A stretch of DNA of 64,000 nt from an uncultured Clostridia bacterium. Its GTDB lineage: Bacteria; Bacillota; Clostridia; Oscillospirales; Acutalibacteraceae. Position numbers and translations under genes: made by a program. Below the pieces are notes generated by a model, which made no database searches, was not told where the DNA came from, and worked only from the letters and a program-made list of their open reading frames with translations. Location: NCBI GenBank assembly GCA_947623505.1, contig CANQGT010000002.1:112922-176921 (forward strand), written 5' to 3'. Shown one piece after another: positions 8,474-21,756 of this stretch. Position 1 is the stretch's first letter, and each line of letters starts with the position of its first letter.

Positions 8474-9838
8474 ATGGATACTTATACGGAAATATGGAAC
8501 GCCGTTTTGAATTATTGCCGGGAAAAGGAATCCGCCGTTTCGGATACGGGATTTAAACTTTGGCTGGCCGCGGTAAAAATGGTAAATTTTGAAAACAACA
8601 CCGTTTTCCTACGCTTTCCAAGCCCTGTTAAAATGAAAATAACAATGGAGCATTACGGTGATCTTATTTCCGAGGCTCTTGAAAACGTTATGGGATTTAA
8701 AACAGAAATTTCCTGCGAATGCGAATCCGAAGAAACAACAATGTTTAACAGAATTACCGACAAGGAAGAAACGGAAAAAGAAAAAAATCCGCAGGACGAG
8801 TTTCTCACCTTTGAAAATTTCATTGAGGGACCCTCAAACAATTTTGCTTACCGCGCGGCGAAGGCCGTTGCGGAAAATCCGGGCGGCACTTCAAACAGAG
8901 ACGGCTATTTCAGCAATTACAATCCGCTTTTTATTTACGGCAAATCGGGTCTCGGCAAAACCCATATTTTAAATGCAATAAAAATCGAAATGGAAAAGAA
9001 TTTTCCGACGATGAAGATTCTCTACGTCCGTTCCGAGGATTTTACCAACGAATTTATCAGGGCACTCGGCAAAAAAACGGTGGACGAATTTCACGATAAA
9101 TTCAGAAATATAGACGCTCTTCTTATAGACGATATTCAGTTTATCGGCGGAAAGCAGAGCACGGAAGAGGAATTTTTCCACACGTTCAATTCTCTTGTTG
9201 AAAGCGGAAAACAGGTTGTTTTGACTTCAGACCGTCCGCCCAAAGAAATTCAAAGCCTTACGGAGCGCCTTTGTTCCCGTTTTGAAAACGGACTTTTGGC
9301 GGACATTCAGCCGCCCGAATTTGAAACGCGCTGTGCGATAATAAAGCACAAGGCGGAATTTTTGAATTTCAAAATCGACGACAGTATAGTTAAATACATA
9401 GCCGAAAAAATTAAAACAAATATCCGCCAGCTTGAGGGAACGACAAAAAGACTTTACGCCAAAAGCAAGATCGGCGGCGTTTCGCCCACGATTGCGCTCG
9501 CGCAGGAGGTTATCAGAGACGTTATGGTTCTTGACAATGATGAACCCGTTTCCGAAACCGTAAAAAGAATTGTTGAGGAAGTCAGCCGCACGGAAGGCGT
9601 TTCCGTTGAGGATATTTACGGAAAAAAACGCAGGGCAAACATCGTTCAGGCAAGAAAAATCGCAATGTATATAATAAGGGAAATAACAAATCTGAGCTAC
9701 GAAATGATAGGCGGCAGCTTTGATAAAAATTATTCAACGGTCATTTACAACGTTGAGCAGCTTATTCAGGAGATGGAGAGAGATTCCCGACTGAGGAGAA
9801 GCGTAAACGATATTATAAGCAATATAAAATCCAATTGA
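8474..9838 (+). CDS. dnaA: chromosomal replication initiator DnaA
   Basis: Walker A GKSGLGKTH, LLIDDIQFIGGK, C-terminal SYEMIGGSFDKNYSTVIYN; start at MDTYTEIW. Confidence 0.98.
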   Translation: MDTYTEIWNAVLNYCREKESAVSDTGFKLWLAAVKMVNFENNTVFLRFPSPVKMKITMEHYGDLISEALENVMGFKTEISCECESEETTMFNRITDKEETEKEKNPQDEFLTFENFIEGPSNNFAYRAAKAVAENPGGTSNRDGYFSNYNPLFIYGKSGLGKTHILNAIKIEMEKNFPTMKILYVRSEDFTNEFIRALGKKTVDEFHDKFRNIDALLIDDIQFIGGKQSTEEEFFHTFNSLVESGKQVVLTSDRPPKEIQSLTERLCSRFENGLLADIQPPEFETRCAIIKHKAEFLNFKIDDSIVKYIAEKIKTNIRQLEGTTKRLYAKSKIGGVSPTIALAQEVIRDVMVLDNDEPVSETVKRIVEEVSRTEGVSVEDIYGKKRRANIVQARKIAMYIIREITNLSYEMIGGSFDKNYSTVIYNVEQLIQEMERDSRLRRSVNDIISNIKSN

Positions 9839-10000
9839 TTTTCAACAGAATTTTGATTTTTAACAATTCGGTTTTTAAATTTCTTATTGAAAATTGATTT
9901 TTTCAACAAATTCAATATTTTTTCAATAAACGGGTTGTTTATAAAATTTCCGAAAAACCGGCGTTTTTTCTCACAATAAAAAGTTTTAGGCATTTCAACA
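9839..10000. other. candidate oriC segment with degenerate DnaA-box-like nonamers
   Basis: TTTTCAACA at 9839-9847 and 9900-9908; TTTTTAACA 9857-9865; TTTTCAATA 9920-9928; ATTTCAACA 9992-10000; AT-rich dnaA-dnaN spacer. Confidence 0.45.
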
Positions 10001-10060
10001 CGCCATATTACTTTTACTGAAAACAAAAAGATAACTATTATATAAAACGGAGGTATCTTT

Positions 10061-11176
10061 ATGAAATTCACATGCAACACCAAAAATCTGAACGACGCGT
10101 GCGGCAATGTTATGAGAGCGGTAAGCACCAAAGTATCGATTCAGACAATAGAGGGCATCCTTATAGAATGCGGATCCGAAACGCTGAGCTTAACGGGATA
10201 CGATTTTGAATTCGGAATAAATACCACTCTTACCGCTACAGTTTCGGAACCGGGAGCAATAGTTATAAACGGAAAGATTTTCTGTGATATTATAAAGAAA
10301 CTATCATCGGAAAGCATAACCGTTGAAACAAACGGAACTTCCGTTTTGATTACTTCGGGAGCCGCTCAATATAATATTACGGGAATTGACGCTGAGGAAT
10401 ATCCCGAGCTTCCGAGCGTTCAGGGAGGCTATCCTCTTTTCATAAATCAATCCGTTTTGCAGCAAATGGTTATGCAGACTCTTTTTGCGGTTGCGGAGAG
10501 CGAGACATCAAAACCCGTTCATACGGGGCTTAAATTTGAAATGACGCTCAATCAACTGCGCCTTGTAGGCGTGGACGGTTACCGCCTTGCCGTGAGAACG
10601 GAAACTATAAAGTATGAGGGAGAGGACGTTACTTTTATCGTTCCGAAAAAGACGATAAGGGAGCTTATAAAAATAATAAACCCCGAAAACAAAGATAAAG
10701 ATATTTCAATAAGCGTGGGAAAAAGGCACATTATTTTCGAGGTGGATAATTACAGCATAATAAGCAGGCTTCTTGACGGCGATTTTCTCGATTACAACGC
10801 CGCCATACCGAAAACCTGCTCGACAACCGTTCTTATAAATACGCAGGACGCTATATCCTGCATAGAAAGAACGCTGCCCGTTATCGAAAACAACGCGAAA
10901 AATCCGATAAGATGCCTGTTTGATAACGATGAAATGAGAATTTCCACCGTTTCGGCGATAGGAAGAGTTGTTGATTATACGCACGCCAACATAAGCGGAA
11001 ACAGAGTGGAGATAGGCTTTAACTCAAAATATATGACGGACGCGCTCAACGCCGCCGACACCGATCAGGTGAGGATAGAATTTAACGGTCCCGTTCAGCC
11101 CGTAAAGATTATGCCCGTTAATAACGACAGATTTCTGTTTCTTGTACTCCCGATGAGGTTGAAAAATGAGGCTTAA
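10061..11176 (+). CDS. dnaN: DNA polymerase III beta subunit (sliding clamp)
   Basis: MKFTCNTKNLNDACGNVMRAVSTK..., C-terminal VKIMPVNNDRFLFLVLPMRL; downstream of dnaA. Confidence 0.97.
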   Translation: MKFTCNTKNLNDACGNVMRAVSTKVSIQTIEGILIECGSETLSLTGYDFEFGINTTLTATVSEPGAIVINGKIFCDIIKKLSSESITVETNGTSVLITSGAAQYNITGIDAEEYPELPSVQGGYPLFINQSVLQQMVMQTLFAVAESETSKPVHTGLKFEMTLNQLRLVGVDGYRLAVRTETIKYEGEDVTFIVPKKTIRELIKIINPENKDKDISISVGKRHIIFEVDNYSIISRLLDGDFLDYNAAIPKTCSTTVLINTQDAISCIERTLPVIENNAKNPIRCLFDNDEMRISTVSAIGRVVDYTHANISGNRVEIGFNSKYMTDALNAADTDQVRIEFNGPVQPVKIMPVNNDRFLFLVLPMRLKNEA

Positions 11177-11414
11177 CGCTAAAATTGCCGAAAGGCAAAA
11201 GACCACGGTAGCGATAAAAACCGAATATATTAAACTTGACAGTCTGTTAAAATTTTCGGGAATCGCCGAATCGGGAAGCTTCGCCAAAATGCTGATAGGC
11301 GACGGAAAAGTGAAAGTAAACGGGGAAAAATGTTTTGCGAGGGGCAAAAAAATAAGAAATTCCGATATAGTTTCATATAAAAATATTGACTTGACGGTTA
11401 TAAATGAAAATTGA
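11166..11414 (+). CDS. S4-domain RNA-binding protein (YaaA/RlbA-type)
   Basis: ITLDSLLKFSG-like IKLDSLLKFSGIAESGSFAKMLIGDGKVKVNGEKCFARGKKIRNSDIVSY; lies between dnaN and recF. Confidence 0.88.
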   Translation: MRLNAKIAERQKTTVAIKTEYIKLDSLLKFSGIAESGSFAKMLIGDGKVKVNGEKCFARGKKIRNSDIVSYKNIDLTVINEN

Positions 11415-12498
11415 AAATATAGAAATAGAAAATTTCAGAAATATAGAAAAAATGCGCCTTGATTTCGGCGACGTAAACATAATTTACGGCGAAAACGCTC
11501 AGGGAAAAACAAATCTTTTGGAGGCTTTGTATATTTTTTCCGGCTCAAAATCGTTCAGAGGCGCCAAAGACGCGGATCTTATAAAATTCGGCGCCGACGC
11601 CGCAAAATTAAAGATAGATTTTTTCTCAAACGAAAGAAAGCAAAACGCCGAGATCACGGTAAAGGAAAAAAGAATCGCAAAGCTGAACGGGATAAAAAAG
11701 GATTCTCCTTTGCAATTAGGCGAAGAAATAAAGGTAGTTGAGTTCAGCCCCGCCCACCTTTCTATGATAAAGGACGGCCCCGAAAAAAGAAGAAAATTTA
11801 TCGACGGGGCTCTTTGCCGGATAAAAAGCAATTACAAGGCCGTTTTAAACGAATACAGACGCTGCCTTTTGCAAAGAAACGTTTTGCTCAGGGATTTGCA
11901 GAAAAATCCCGGGCTCAGCGATATGCTTTATATCTGGAACGGAAATTTCGCTAAGGCGGGTGCAAAAATAATTTTTCAGCGCCTTAAATACGCCGAGGCA
12001 CTGGAGCCGTATGCCGAGGAAATTTTTTCGGGCCTTTCGGGCGGAAAAGAAAAAATATCGCTCAAAATCGGCGGCGCGTTCGATTACGAAAATCTTAACG
12101 GCGACGGAATATATAAAAAACTTATAGAAAAACTTGAAGAAAACACGGCGGACGATATTTTAAACGGCAGCACTTCCGCAGGACCTCACAGAGACGATGT
12201 GGATATACTGATAAACGGCATATCCGCGCGAAATTTCGGAAGCCAGGGGCAGCAAAGAAGCTGCGTTATCGCTCTGAAACTGGCGGAGGCCGGTTTGCTT
12301 AAAGAAAAAACGGGAATAGTTCCCGTTGCCCTGCTTGACGACGTTATGAGCGAGCTTGACGAAAAAAGGCAGGATTATATATTAAATCATATAAAAAGCC
12401 GGCAGATATTTATAACGTGCTGCGATAAAAATACCGTTTTAAGGCTGAAAAACGGAAAAACGTTTCACATTGTAAACGGCCGCGCGGCGGGTGACTGA
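11404..12498 (+). CDS. recF: DNA replication and repair protein RecF
   Basis: MKIENIEIENFRNIEKMRLDFGDVNIIYGENAQGKTNLLEALYI; C-terminal LLDDVMSELDEKRQ. Confidence 0.97.
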   Translation: MKIENIEIENFRNIEKMRLDFGDVNIIYGENAQGKTNLLEALYIFSGSKSFRGAKDADLIKFGADAAKLKIDFFSNERKQNAEITVKEKRIAKLNGIKKDSPLQLGEEIKVVEFSPAHLSMIKDGPEKRRKFIDGALCRIKSNYKAVLNEYRRCLLQRNVLLRDLQKNPGLSDMLYIWNGNFAKAGAKIIFQRLKYAEALEPYAEEIFSGLSGGKEKISLKIGGAFDYENLNGDGIYKKLIEKLEENTADDILNGSTSAGPHRDDVDILINGISARNFGSQGQQRSCVIALKLAEAGLLKEKTGIVPVALLDDVMSELDEKRQDYILNHIKSRQIFITCCDKNTVLRLKNGKTFHIVNGRAAGD

Positions 12499-14711
<2,213 letters not shown>

Positions 14712-14756
14712 CGTAGATTTTTACGCTTTAAGCAAAAGAACATAGGAGAAAATTTA

Positions 14757-17264
14757 ATGAACGAAGAAGTGCGTTACGACAATCAAAAAATTGTTGATGT
14801 TGAGATCAGCAGCGAAATAAGAAAGGCGTTTCTCGACTATTCGATGAGCGTTATCGTCAGCCGCGCCCTGCCCGACGTGAGAGACGGTTTAAAGCCCGTT
14901 CACAGAAGAATACTTTACGCGATGTACGACAATAACCTTTATCCCACGAATCCTTACCGCAAATGCGCCACCACCGTCGGCGAAGTGCTCGGTCATTATC
15001 ACCCGCACGGCGACGCTTCCGTTTACGACGCGATGGTAAGGCTTGCCCAGACGTTCTCAATGAGGCATATCCTTGTAGACGGCCACGGAAATTTCGGCTC
15101 CGTTGACGGGGATCCGCCGGCCGCCTACCGATATACGGAATCAAGGCTCAGCAAAATCTCAATGAAAATGCTGGACGATATTAAAAAGGACACCGTTGAT
15201 TTTATACCGAATTTCGACGGCTCCACAAGCGAGCCCACCGTTTTGCCCGCGAGATTTCCGAATCTGCTTGTAAACGGCTCTTCGGGTATCGCCGTCGGTA
15301 TGGCAACGAACATTCCGCCCCACAATATGCGCGAGACGGTTGAGGGAATGTGCTGCCTTATCGATAATCCCGACGCGGATCTTGACGAAATAATGAAGCA
15401 CATAAAAGGCCCCGATTTTCCCACGGCCGGAATTATTATGGGCACCAAGGGAATAAAAGAGGCCTATTCAACGGGACGCGGAAAGATATACGTCCGCGCC
15501 AAGGCCGAAATCGTTGAGGCCAAGGGCGACAGGTTCAAGATAGTCGTTACCGAAATCCCATACGGAGTAAACAAGGCGAGGCTTATAACGAGAATTGCCG
15601 ACCTTGTTAAGGAAAAACGCATAGAGGGCATAGCCGATATTCAGGATTATTCCGACAGGCGCGGAATGCATATAGAGATAGTTATCAAAAAGGACGCGAA
15701 TCCGCAGGTCGTTCTCAACAATCTTTACAAACTCACCGATATGCAGGTGACGTTCGGAACGATACTGCTGGCGCTTGACGACGGCGTGCCGAAAATTCTT
15801 ACTCTTAAAGAGATACTTCAAAAATATATCGCTTTTCAAAAGCAGATAGTTACAAGAAGAACCCGGTTTGACCTCAAAAAAGCGCAGGACAGAGCCCACA
15901 TACTCGAGGGGCTTGCCAAGGCGCTCGATATTGTTGACGACGTTATAGCGACGATACGCGCGTGCCGCGGCGGACTTCAGGACGCGAAGCTGGCTATAAT
16001 GGAAAAATTCGGCTTTGACGATCCGCAGGCGAGCGCGATAGTAGCTTACCGTATCGGTCAGTTGGCGGGACTTGAGATTGAAAAAATAATCAACGAGCTG
16101 GACGAGCTGCACGCGAAAATCAGCGATTATCTTGACATTCTCGGAAACGAGAGCAGGATTTTTGAAATAGTAAAGGCCGAATCGCGCGAGATTGCCGATA
16201 AGTTCGGGGACGACAGAAAAACCGAAATATCCGCGTTCGCGGGCTCCGTTGAGGACGAGGATCTTATTCCCGTTGAGGAATCCATTCTCACCCTCACCAA
16301 TATGGGCTATATGAAGCGTATGACGGTGGATACCTATAAGGCGCAGAACCGAGGCGGCAGAGGCGTTATAGGAATGAGCAGGCGCGAGGAGGACGTCGCA
16401 AAAACGATGTTCACCTGCTCCTCACACGACGTTATTCTTATCTTTACAAACAAGGGAAAGGTATTCAAAAAAAAGGCGTATGAGATAAACGCTTCGTCAA
16501 GAACGGGCAAGGGTATGAACGTCGTTAATATCCTTCCTCTCGAAAAAGAGGAAACGGTCTCCGCGATGGTCAAGATCCCGCAGGAGGAAAGCCGCAAATA
16601 TCTTTGTATGGTAACGAAAAGGGGCGTTATAAAGCGCACCGATATAAATGAATACAAAAACATAAGGCAAAACGGCATTATCGCGATAAATCTTGACGAG
16701 GGCGACGAACTCGCTTACGTTGAGATAACGGACGGAAAGAGAAAGCTTGTAGTCGCCACGCATAACGGAATGAGCATTTGCTTTAACGAGAGCGACGCGC
16801 GGCTTATAGGAAGAACGGCGAGGGGCGTTCGCGCTATCACGCTGACCGACGATGATTACGTAGTCGGCTTTGCCGCTTCGCTTGAGGGATATAAACTGCT
16901 GACCGTTTCCGAAACGGGATTCGGCAGAAAGAGCGAATTTGACGATTACCGGGTTCAGAACCGAGGCGGCAAGGGAACGATAAATTACCGCGCCGAGGCT
17001 TACGGCAAGGTGGCGATGATAGCGCCCGTCGCCGAAAATCAGGACGTTATAATGATAACGAGCGACGGTATAGTCATACGAACCCACATAGACCAAATCT
17101 CAACATTCAAGCGCCCCGGAAAAGGCGTTAAGGTGATGAGAGTAAACGACGGTGAAAAGGTGGCCACTATCTCGGTGGTTGAAAGACTTGAGGAGGACTC
17201 CGAGGACTTCGACGAGCCCGCCGAGGAGAGCGAAAGCGCCGCCGCGGACGAAAACGATATGTGA
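14757..17264 (+). CDS. gyrA: DNA gyrase subunit A
   Basis: [55 protein letters not shown]-type motif, QNRGGRG boxes. Confidence 0.98.
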   Translation: MNEEVRYDNQKIVDVEISSEIRKAFLDYSMSVIVSRALPDVRDGLKPVHRRILYAMYDNNLYPTNPYRKCATTVGEVLGHYHPHGDASVYDAMVRLAQTFSMRHILVDGHGNFGSVDGDPPAAYRYTESRLSKISMKMLDDIKKDTVDFIPNFDGSTSEPTVLPARFPNLLVNGSSGIAVGMATNIPPHNMRETVEGMCCLIDNPDADLDEIMKHIKGPDFPTAGIIMGTKGIKEAYSTGRGKIYVRAKAEIVEAKGDRFKIVVTEIPYGVNKARLITRIADLVKEKRIEGIADIQDYSDRRGMHIEIVIKKDANPQVVLNNLYKLTDMQVTFGTILLALDDGVPKILTLKEILQKYIAFQKQIVTRRTRFDLKKAQDRAHILEGLAKALDIVDDVIATIRACRGGLQDAKLAIMEKFGFDDPQASAIVAYRIGQLAGLEIEKIINELDELHAKISDYLDILGNESRIFEIVKAESREIADKFGDDRKTEISAFAGSVEDEDLIPVEESILTLTNMGYMKRMTVDTYKAQNRGGRGVIGMSRREEDVAKTMFTCSSHDVILIFTNKGKVFKKKAYEINASSRTGKGMNVVNILPLEKEETVSAMVKIPQEESRKYLCMVTKRGVIKRTDINEYKNIRQNGIIAINLDEGDELAYVEITDGKRKLVVATHNGMSICFNESDARLIGRTARGVRAITLTDDDYVVGFAASLEGYKLLTVSETGFGRKSEFDDYRVQNRGGKGTINYRAEAYGKVAMIAPVAENQDVIMITSDGIVIRTHIDQISTFKRPGKGVKVMRVNDGEKVATISVVERLEEDSEDFDEPAEESESAAADENDM

Positions 17265-17270
17265 TTTTAA

Positions 17271-17298
17271 CGGGGAAGGTGCAATCCTTCCCCGTTTT
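17271..17298 (+). terminator. Rho-independent terminator after gyrA
   Basis: CGGGGAAGG-TGCAAT-CCTTCCCCG then TTTT. Confidence 0.8.
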
Positions 17299-17379
17299 GC
17301 CGCTTTTCAAAAAACGCCGAGAAAAACACTCGGACGGCCGCTGTATGTAATTTCCAACACGCGGGATATAATTTTTCTA

Positions 17380-17408
17380 TTGAAATACGGCGGTATGTGT
17401 TATATAAT
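17380..17408 (+). promoter_or_regulatory. sigma-A-like promoter for the LCP gene
   Basis: TTGAAA (17380-17385), 17-bp spacer, TATAAT (17403-17408). Confidence 0.65.
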
Positions 17409-17442
17409 ATTGTCGTATATGCAGGAATAAGGGGAGAAAAAT

Positions 17443-19329
17443 ATGAGCGACAACGCCTTTGATATTGATGATATACTTAACGAAATAAGCAAAAGGCGGG
17501 AAATGCGCGGCGAAGAGGCGCGCGGCGCCGAGCCGAAAGCCGATTCGCAAGAACCGATCGAAAAACCGATCGAAAAGCCGGTTGAAAAGCCGGTTGAAAA
17601 GCCGGTTGAAAAGCCGATCGAAAAGCCGGTTGAAAAGCCGATCGAAAAGCCGGTTGAAAAGCCGATCGAAAAGCCGATTGAAAAACCGACCGAAAAACCG
17701 ATTGAAATTTCCGCTGAAAAGATTGCCGAAAAAACGGTAAGGCACGCGGAACCCGCCGCGCCCAAACCCGAATACGGGTTTGCTGAAAGGGATAAAAAGG
17801 ACGATTTGACGGAGAAAAAGCCGGTGGAGACGGAGCCTTTGCGCCGCCCTGCCGAAAAGCACGCTCCGCCTAAGCCCGAGCGGCGTGAAGCTCAGCCGAT
17901 GGCGGCTTGGGAGAGAGCGTATCTCGATTCCGTAAAAGGCAGGCATATCTCCGATAACGGCGAAGAGGAAAACGCCCGCAAAGACGGAGAAAAAGGCGGG
18001 ATTCATAACGGATATTCGTTTGACAACTCGCAAAACGCCGAAGAAAAACGGGGCGACGCGCCGGCTTTTGACGATGTGATGACCGCGGTAAGAGAAAAGG
18101 AAGAACCCCAAGCCGAATATGACGGCAAAGAAAGGCGCAGGAAAAAAGAAGGCAAAAAGAAGAAAAAATCAAAAAAAAGCAAGATACTTATTTCCGTTAT
18201 CGCTCTGCTTGTAGTCGCTATAATCGGAACGGGAACCGCTCTTGCTTTGCACTTTAACAACCTGCTGGACAATATTACCGATAATTCCGATAAAAATTCC
18301 GAAGGCTCCAAGATTGAGGAATGGACGGGAATGGATAATCTTGTCGTCAAATTCGATGATATTAACGAAAGCGACCGCGCGGAGTCATACCTTGATATGA
18401 TAAAACAGTGGTATTATAACGGCGAGCCCGTGTCCTCGACCAATATCTACAATGTAATGCTCATAGGCGAGGATACAAGGGGAGACGAGATTGAACTGAA
18501 AGGGCACAACGCCGATTCGGCGATGATAGCCAGCGTTAATACCGAAACGGGAGAGCTTGTTCTTTCTTCGGTACTGCGCGACGCCTATTCGTATTACGAG
18601 CTGACTCCGGGCGACGAGACGACAGGAAAATTCGGTAAAATATGCGAGGCAATGCAGAAGGGCGGGCTGAATTGCTACATAAACGCCGTTGAGCGGTTGT
18701 TCAAGGTGAATATCGACAATTACGTTGTAGTCAATTTCGAGAGCTTTAAGCATATCATTGACGCGCTTGACGGTGTCGATATAGAAATGAGCGAAAGGGA
18801 GATCCGCGAGATAAACAATCACCCCAAGAGATACGGCGATGTTTATATCGACGGCGACGCGGGATTAAAGCACCTTGACGGAACGCAGGCGCTCGCTTAT
18901 TGCAGAATAAGATATATCGACAATGACGTTTACCGTTCCGAACGGCAGAGGACAACGCTTCTCTATATTTTCGACCGGTTAAAGACCGCCTCAACGCTTC
19001 AGCTTACAAACGTTGTTACAAGTTTGCTGCCCTATGTGAAAACCGGCTTTTCAAAGCAGGAGATACTTTCGATAGGCCAATACGCGCTTTCCCACGGCTG
19101 GCTGAAATATAAGCTGGTGACGCACACCGTTCCCAAAAACGAGACGCGTCCGGACGGAACGGTGATAACGACCTGCACAGGCGGCTCCGGCAGAGAGTTT
19201 TATGACGAATGGTGCTGGAAACTCGATTTCCCGCTCGCGACTCAGGTGCTTCAGGAAAAGATTTACGGAAAAACAAGCGTTATTCTCGCGGAGAACAGAC
19301 CCGATTTTAAAAAGCTTAGCTCTTACTGA
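17443..19329 (+). CDS. LCP (LytR-CpsA-Psr) family cell-wall glycopolymer ligase with cytoplasmic EKP-repeat domain
   Basis: TM segment [26 protein letters not shown] core [14 protein letters not shown]...[22 protein letters not shown]...[26 protein letters not shown]. Confidence 0.93.
   Translation: MSDNAFDIDDILNEISKRREMRGEEARGAEPKADSQEPIEKPIEKPVEKPVEKPVEKPIEKPVEKPIEKPVEKPIEKPIEKPTEKPIEISAEKIAEKTVRHAEPAAPKPEYGFAERDKKDDLTEKKPVETEPLRRPAEKHAPPKPERREAQPMAAWERAYLDSVKGRHISDNGEEENARKDGEKGGIHNGYSFDNSQNAEEKRGDAPAFDDVMTAVREKEEPQAEYDGKERRRKKEGKKKKKSKKSKILISVIALLVVAIIGTGTALALHFNNLLDNITDNSDKNSEGSKIEEWTGMDNLVVKFDDINESDRAESYLDMIKQWYYNGEPVSSTNIYNVMLIGEDTRGDEIELKGHNADSAMIASVNTETGELVLSSVLRDAYSYYELTPGDETTGKFGKICEAMQKGGLNCYINAVERLFKVNIDNYVVVNFESFKHIIDALDGVDIEMSEREIREINNHPKRYGDVYIDGDAGLKHLDGTQALAYCRIRYIDNDVYRSERQRTTLLYIFDRLKTASTLQLTNVVTSLLPYVKTGFSKQEILSIGQYALSHGWLKYKLVTHTVPKNETRPDGTVITTCTGGSGREFYDEWCWKLDFPLATQVLQEKIYGKTSVILAENRPDFKKLSSY
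17550..17706 (+). repeat. tandem 12-bp repeat encoding (EKP[I/V/T])n
   Basis: about 13 units of GAAAAGCCG(G/A)TY-type repeat within the LCP gene. Confidence 0.9.
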
Positions 19330-19354
19330 GCAGGTTTGGAAAATTATACATAAA

Positions 19355-19386
19355 GCGCGGATCGCCGATCCGCGCATATTTTTTTA
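19355..19386 (+). terminator. Rho-independent terminator
   Basis: GCGCGGATC-GCC-GATCCGCGC followed by ATATTTTTTT. Confidence 0.8.
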
Positions 19387-19429
19387 TAAACAATAGAAAT
19401 TGAAACCGTCCGTTTTGACCGCTTTTCCG

Positions 19430-20068
19430 TCAAGCGTGAGCCGAGATCGGGGCGGTGTCCGCCACCTCGAGCTTGTTTGCCCGCATCCATAACGACGGCG
19501 TTATACGAAGCTTGAAGCCGTAGCCCGCCTCCATCTGCCAGTGAGCCATAGGCGCTTCGGGCAGTCCGTAGCAGGCGAGTATCGCCATAAGCACCCCCGC
19601 GTGGCCGACTATCGCCGCCGTTTGCGTGGAGCTTTTTATCATTCCCTCAACTATTTTTTCAAACGCGCCGCACACGCGCGAAAAAAATTCCGCGTTGCTT
19701 TCGCCGCCCGGCGGGCGCGCGTACATATCCCCGCGCAGCCAGTTCGTAAACTCCTCAACGCCGGAAAGCTCTTTTGCCGTGAGCCCTTCAAATTCCCCGA
19801 AATCGTATTCGATAAGCTCGTTTATGACAAGCGGCTTGTTTTTCGGAAACATTATCGCCGCGCTTTCGGCGCATCTCCTCAAAGGCGAAACGAACACCGC
19901 GTCAACCTCCGGATAATGGTGGCGCGCTTTTATGTTTTTTAAGGCGGATATACTATCTGTTGTTATCGGCAAATCGGTATGCCCAATATACTGTGCGTTT
20001 AGATTTCCCTTTGTCAATCCGTGGCGAAAAAGATAGATTGTGAACGATTTCAACGCGAAACCCCCCAA
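19430..20068 (-). CDS. histidine phosphatase family (phosphoglycerate mutase-like) protein
   Basis: IYLFRHGLTKGN, VFVSPLRRCAESA, EYDFGEFEG, AAIVGHAGVLMA. Confidence 0.9.
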   Translation of the reverse strand: MGGFALKSFTIYLFRHGLTKGNLNAQYIGHTDLPITTDSISALKNIKARHHYPEVDAVFVSPLRRCAESAAIMFPKNKPLVINELIEYDFGEFEGLTAKELSGVEEFTNWLRGDMYARPPGGESNAEFFSRVCGAFEKIVEGMIKSSTQTAAIVGHAGVLMAILACYGLPEAPMAHWQMEAGYGFKLRITPSLWMRANKLEVADTAPISAHA

Positions 20069-20200
20069 AGAAAAGCGGAAATTACAATTTATTTACAAAT
20101 TCCCGTTTTGCTTTACATTATTTTTTTTGAGTTTTATAATACAAATTGTATAAAGAAATGAATTAAAAATACGGCAGTTAAGAAGGAACAGTGAAGAAAA

Positions 20201-20827
20201 TTGACGATAAACGGTAAAACCCATTCGGGATTTGCGTCCATACTTTCTCAACTCAGAAAGGAACGGGGCAACAGCCAGAAGAAAACGGCAGCCGATCTCG
20301 GCATAAGCCAGGCGCTTTTGAGCCATTATGAAAAAGGAATAAGGGAATGCGGACTGGATTTTGTTATAAAATGCAGCGAATATTACGGTGTTACGACCGA
20401 TTATCTGCTCGGTGTTTCAAACAGCAGATACGGGCTCGATGAAGAATTTCTCAGCGGCGTCGCAGAGAGCGGGGAAGACAATTCCCTTACCATGATCTCT
20501 CAGGCAACGAAGTTGCTGCTTGAAATAGCCACCGCCGCCAATGAGGATAGGGAGACCGCGCAGTATATAAACGATTATTATATGCTTTGCATATACAGGG
20601 GCGCGCTTACCCTTGCGAAATCCGGCAAGCTGCCGCAGGAGATGTTTCGGCTTGACTATTCCGTGGGTCACGAGCTTGCTTCCGCCGCCATATCGATGCT
20701 GGACGCGCGCTTTGTTTTTATGGACGATAATTCGCGCACAGGCGAGGATCTTTCAAGCAAAACGGATCTGCACAAGCTCATAGAAGAGGCCGAAAATTAT
20801 CTTTTGAACACGTTTGTTTCAGAATAA
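20201..20827 (+). CDS. XRE-family helix-turn-helix transcriptional regulator
   Basis: LRKERGNSQKKTAADLGISQALLSHYEKGIRECGLDFVIKCSEYYGVTTDYLLGVSN; TTG start. Confidence 0.88.
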   Translation: MTINGKTHSGFASILSQLRKERGNSQKKTAADLGISQALLSHYEKGIRECGLDFVIKCSEYYGVTTDYLLGVSNSRYGLDEEFLSGVAESGEDNSLTMISQATKLLLEIATAANEDRETAQYINDYYMLCIYRGALTLAKSGKLPQEMFRLDYSVGHELASAAISMLDARFVFMDDNSRTGEDLSSKTDLHKLIEEAENYLLNTFVSE

Positions 20828-21526
20828 TTCAAGCTGGTTTTTTTCGGTTTCTATATATTTCAGAATTACCGCCGTGGATTTTTCCGCGGCAATTTTTTTG
20901 AACGCGGGGTAATCGAGCGCCGCCGCGCCGTCTCCCCCGTCGCTCACGGTGCGCAGCACGGCAAAGGGAACGCCGTTCGCCCTGCACACGTGGCCTACCG
21001 CGCCGCCCTCCATTTCGCCGCATATCGCGCCGAACCGTTCGGCTATCGTTTTTTTCATCGCTTCATCGGCTATAAAGGTGTCTCCGCTGGCGACCGTGCC
21101 GCGGTGTATCTTTTCGCCGGTGCTAACGGCGGCTCGCGCCAGTTTTTCCGAAATTTCGGGATCGGTTTTTATTTTTATCTCGTTAAGGCCGTTTATATAG
21201 CCCATCGGTTCGCCGAGGGCGGTTATATCAATATCGTATTGGCAAACGTCGTCGGCAATAACTATGTTTTTTATCGAAACGCCCGTAGAAAGCGAACAGC
21301 CCACACCGATGTTTATTATCTTGTCGGCTTTAAATCGGTCTATCATTATCTGAGCGCATAGGGCGGCGTTCACCTTGCCCGGGCCGCATTTCGCGAGGCA
21401 CACCATAACGTTGTCAAGAAGCCCGCAGACAAATCCGCATCCCGCTATATTTTCTCCGGCGGACTTTTCGATTTTGTTTTTTAAGCCGTCTATCTCAATA
21501 TCCATGGCGCCGATTATTCCGATCAT
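20819..21526 (-). CDS. mtnN: 5'-methylthioadenosine/S-adenosylhomocysteine nucleosidase
   Basis: MIGIIGAMDIEIDGLK, GVGCSLS, ASGDTFIADE, CGEMEGGAVGHVCRANGVPFAVLRTVSDGG; start at 21526. Confidence 0.92.
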   Translation of the reverse strand: MIGIIGAMDIEIDGLKNKIEKSAGENIAGCGFVCGLLDNVMVCLAKCGPGKVNAALCAQIMIDRFKADKIINIGVGCSLSTGVSIKNIVIADDVCQYDIDITALGEPMGYINGLNEIKIKTDPEISEKLARAAVSTGEKIHRGTVASGDTFIADEAMKKTIAERFGAICGEMEGGAVGHVCRANGVPFAVLRTVSDGGDGAAALDYPAFKKIAAEKSTAVILKYIETEKNQLELF

Positions 21527-21633
21527 TTTTCGAGCCTCCCGGGGCAAAATTGTGTGCGCATAATATAACGCCCCAATATATGGTATTATTATAATATATC
21601 TAATTAAAAAAAACAAGATTTATTAGTTTTATA

Positions 21634-21663
21634 TTGACAAATGTTGCTTTTTTATAATATAAT
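21634..21663 (+). promoter_or_regulatory. sigma-A-like promoter upstream of rpmH
   Basis: TTGACA (21634-21639), 18-bp spacer, TATAAT (21658-21663). Confidence 0.65.
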
Positions 21664-21756
21664 GTTTAACACTGTTAGTTTATCCGCCTGCACTATACCG
21701 TGCAGAGAATATAAAGATTAAGACGAGTTTAGTCTGTGAAAGGTAGTGAAAACAAA

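Noticed and set aside
17550-17706. Short regular repeats considered as a CRISPR array
   Set aside because: Repeats are contiguous 12-mers without spacers, in frame inside an LCP gene; no cas genes in the window.
17377-18111. Long minus-strand ORFs (244 aa and 121 aa) rich in [13 protein letters not shown] / GFSIGFS repeats
   Set aside because: They lie antisense to the EKP tandem repeat of the LCP gene; the open frames follow from the 12-bp repeat and have no RBS or family resemblance.
20201-20827. XRE regulator considered as a phage or toxin-antitoxin component
   Set aside because: No adjacent toxin, integrase or phage genes; neighbours are housekeeping genes.
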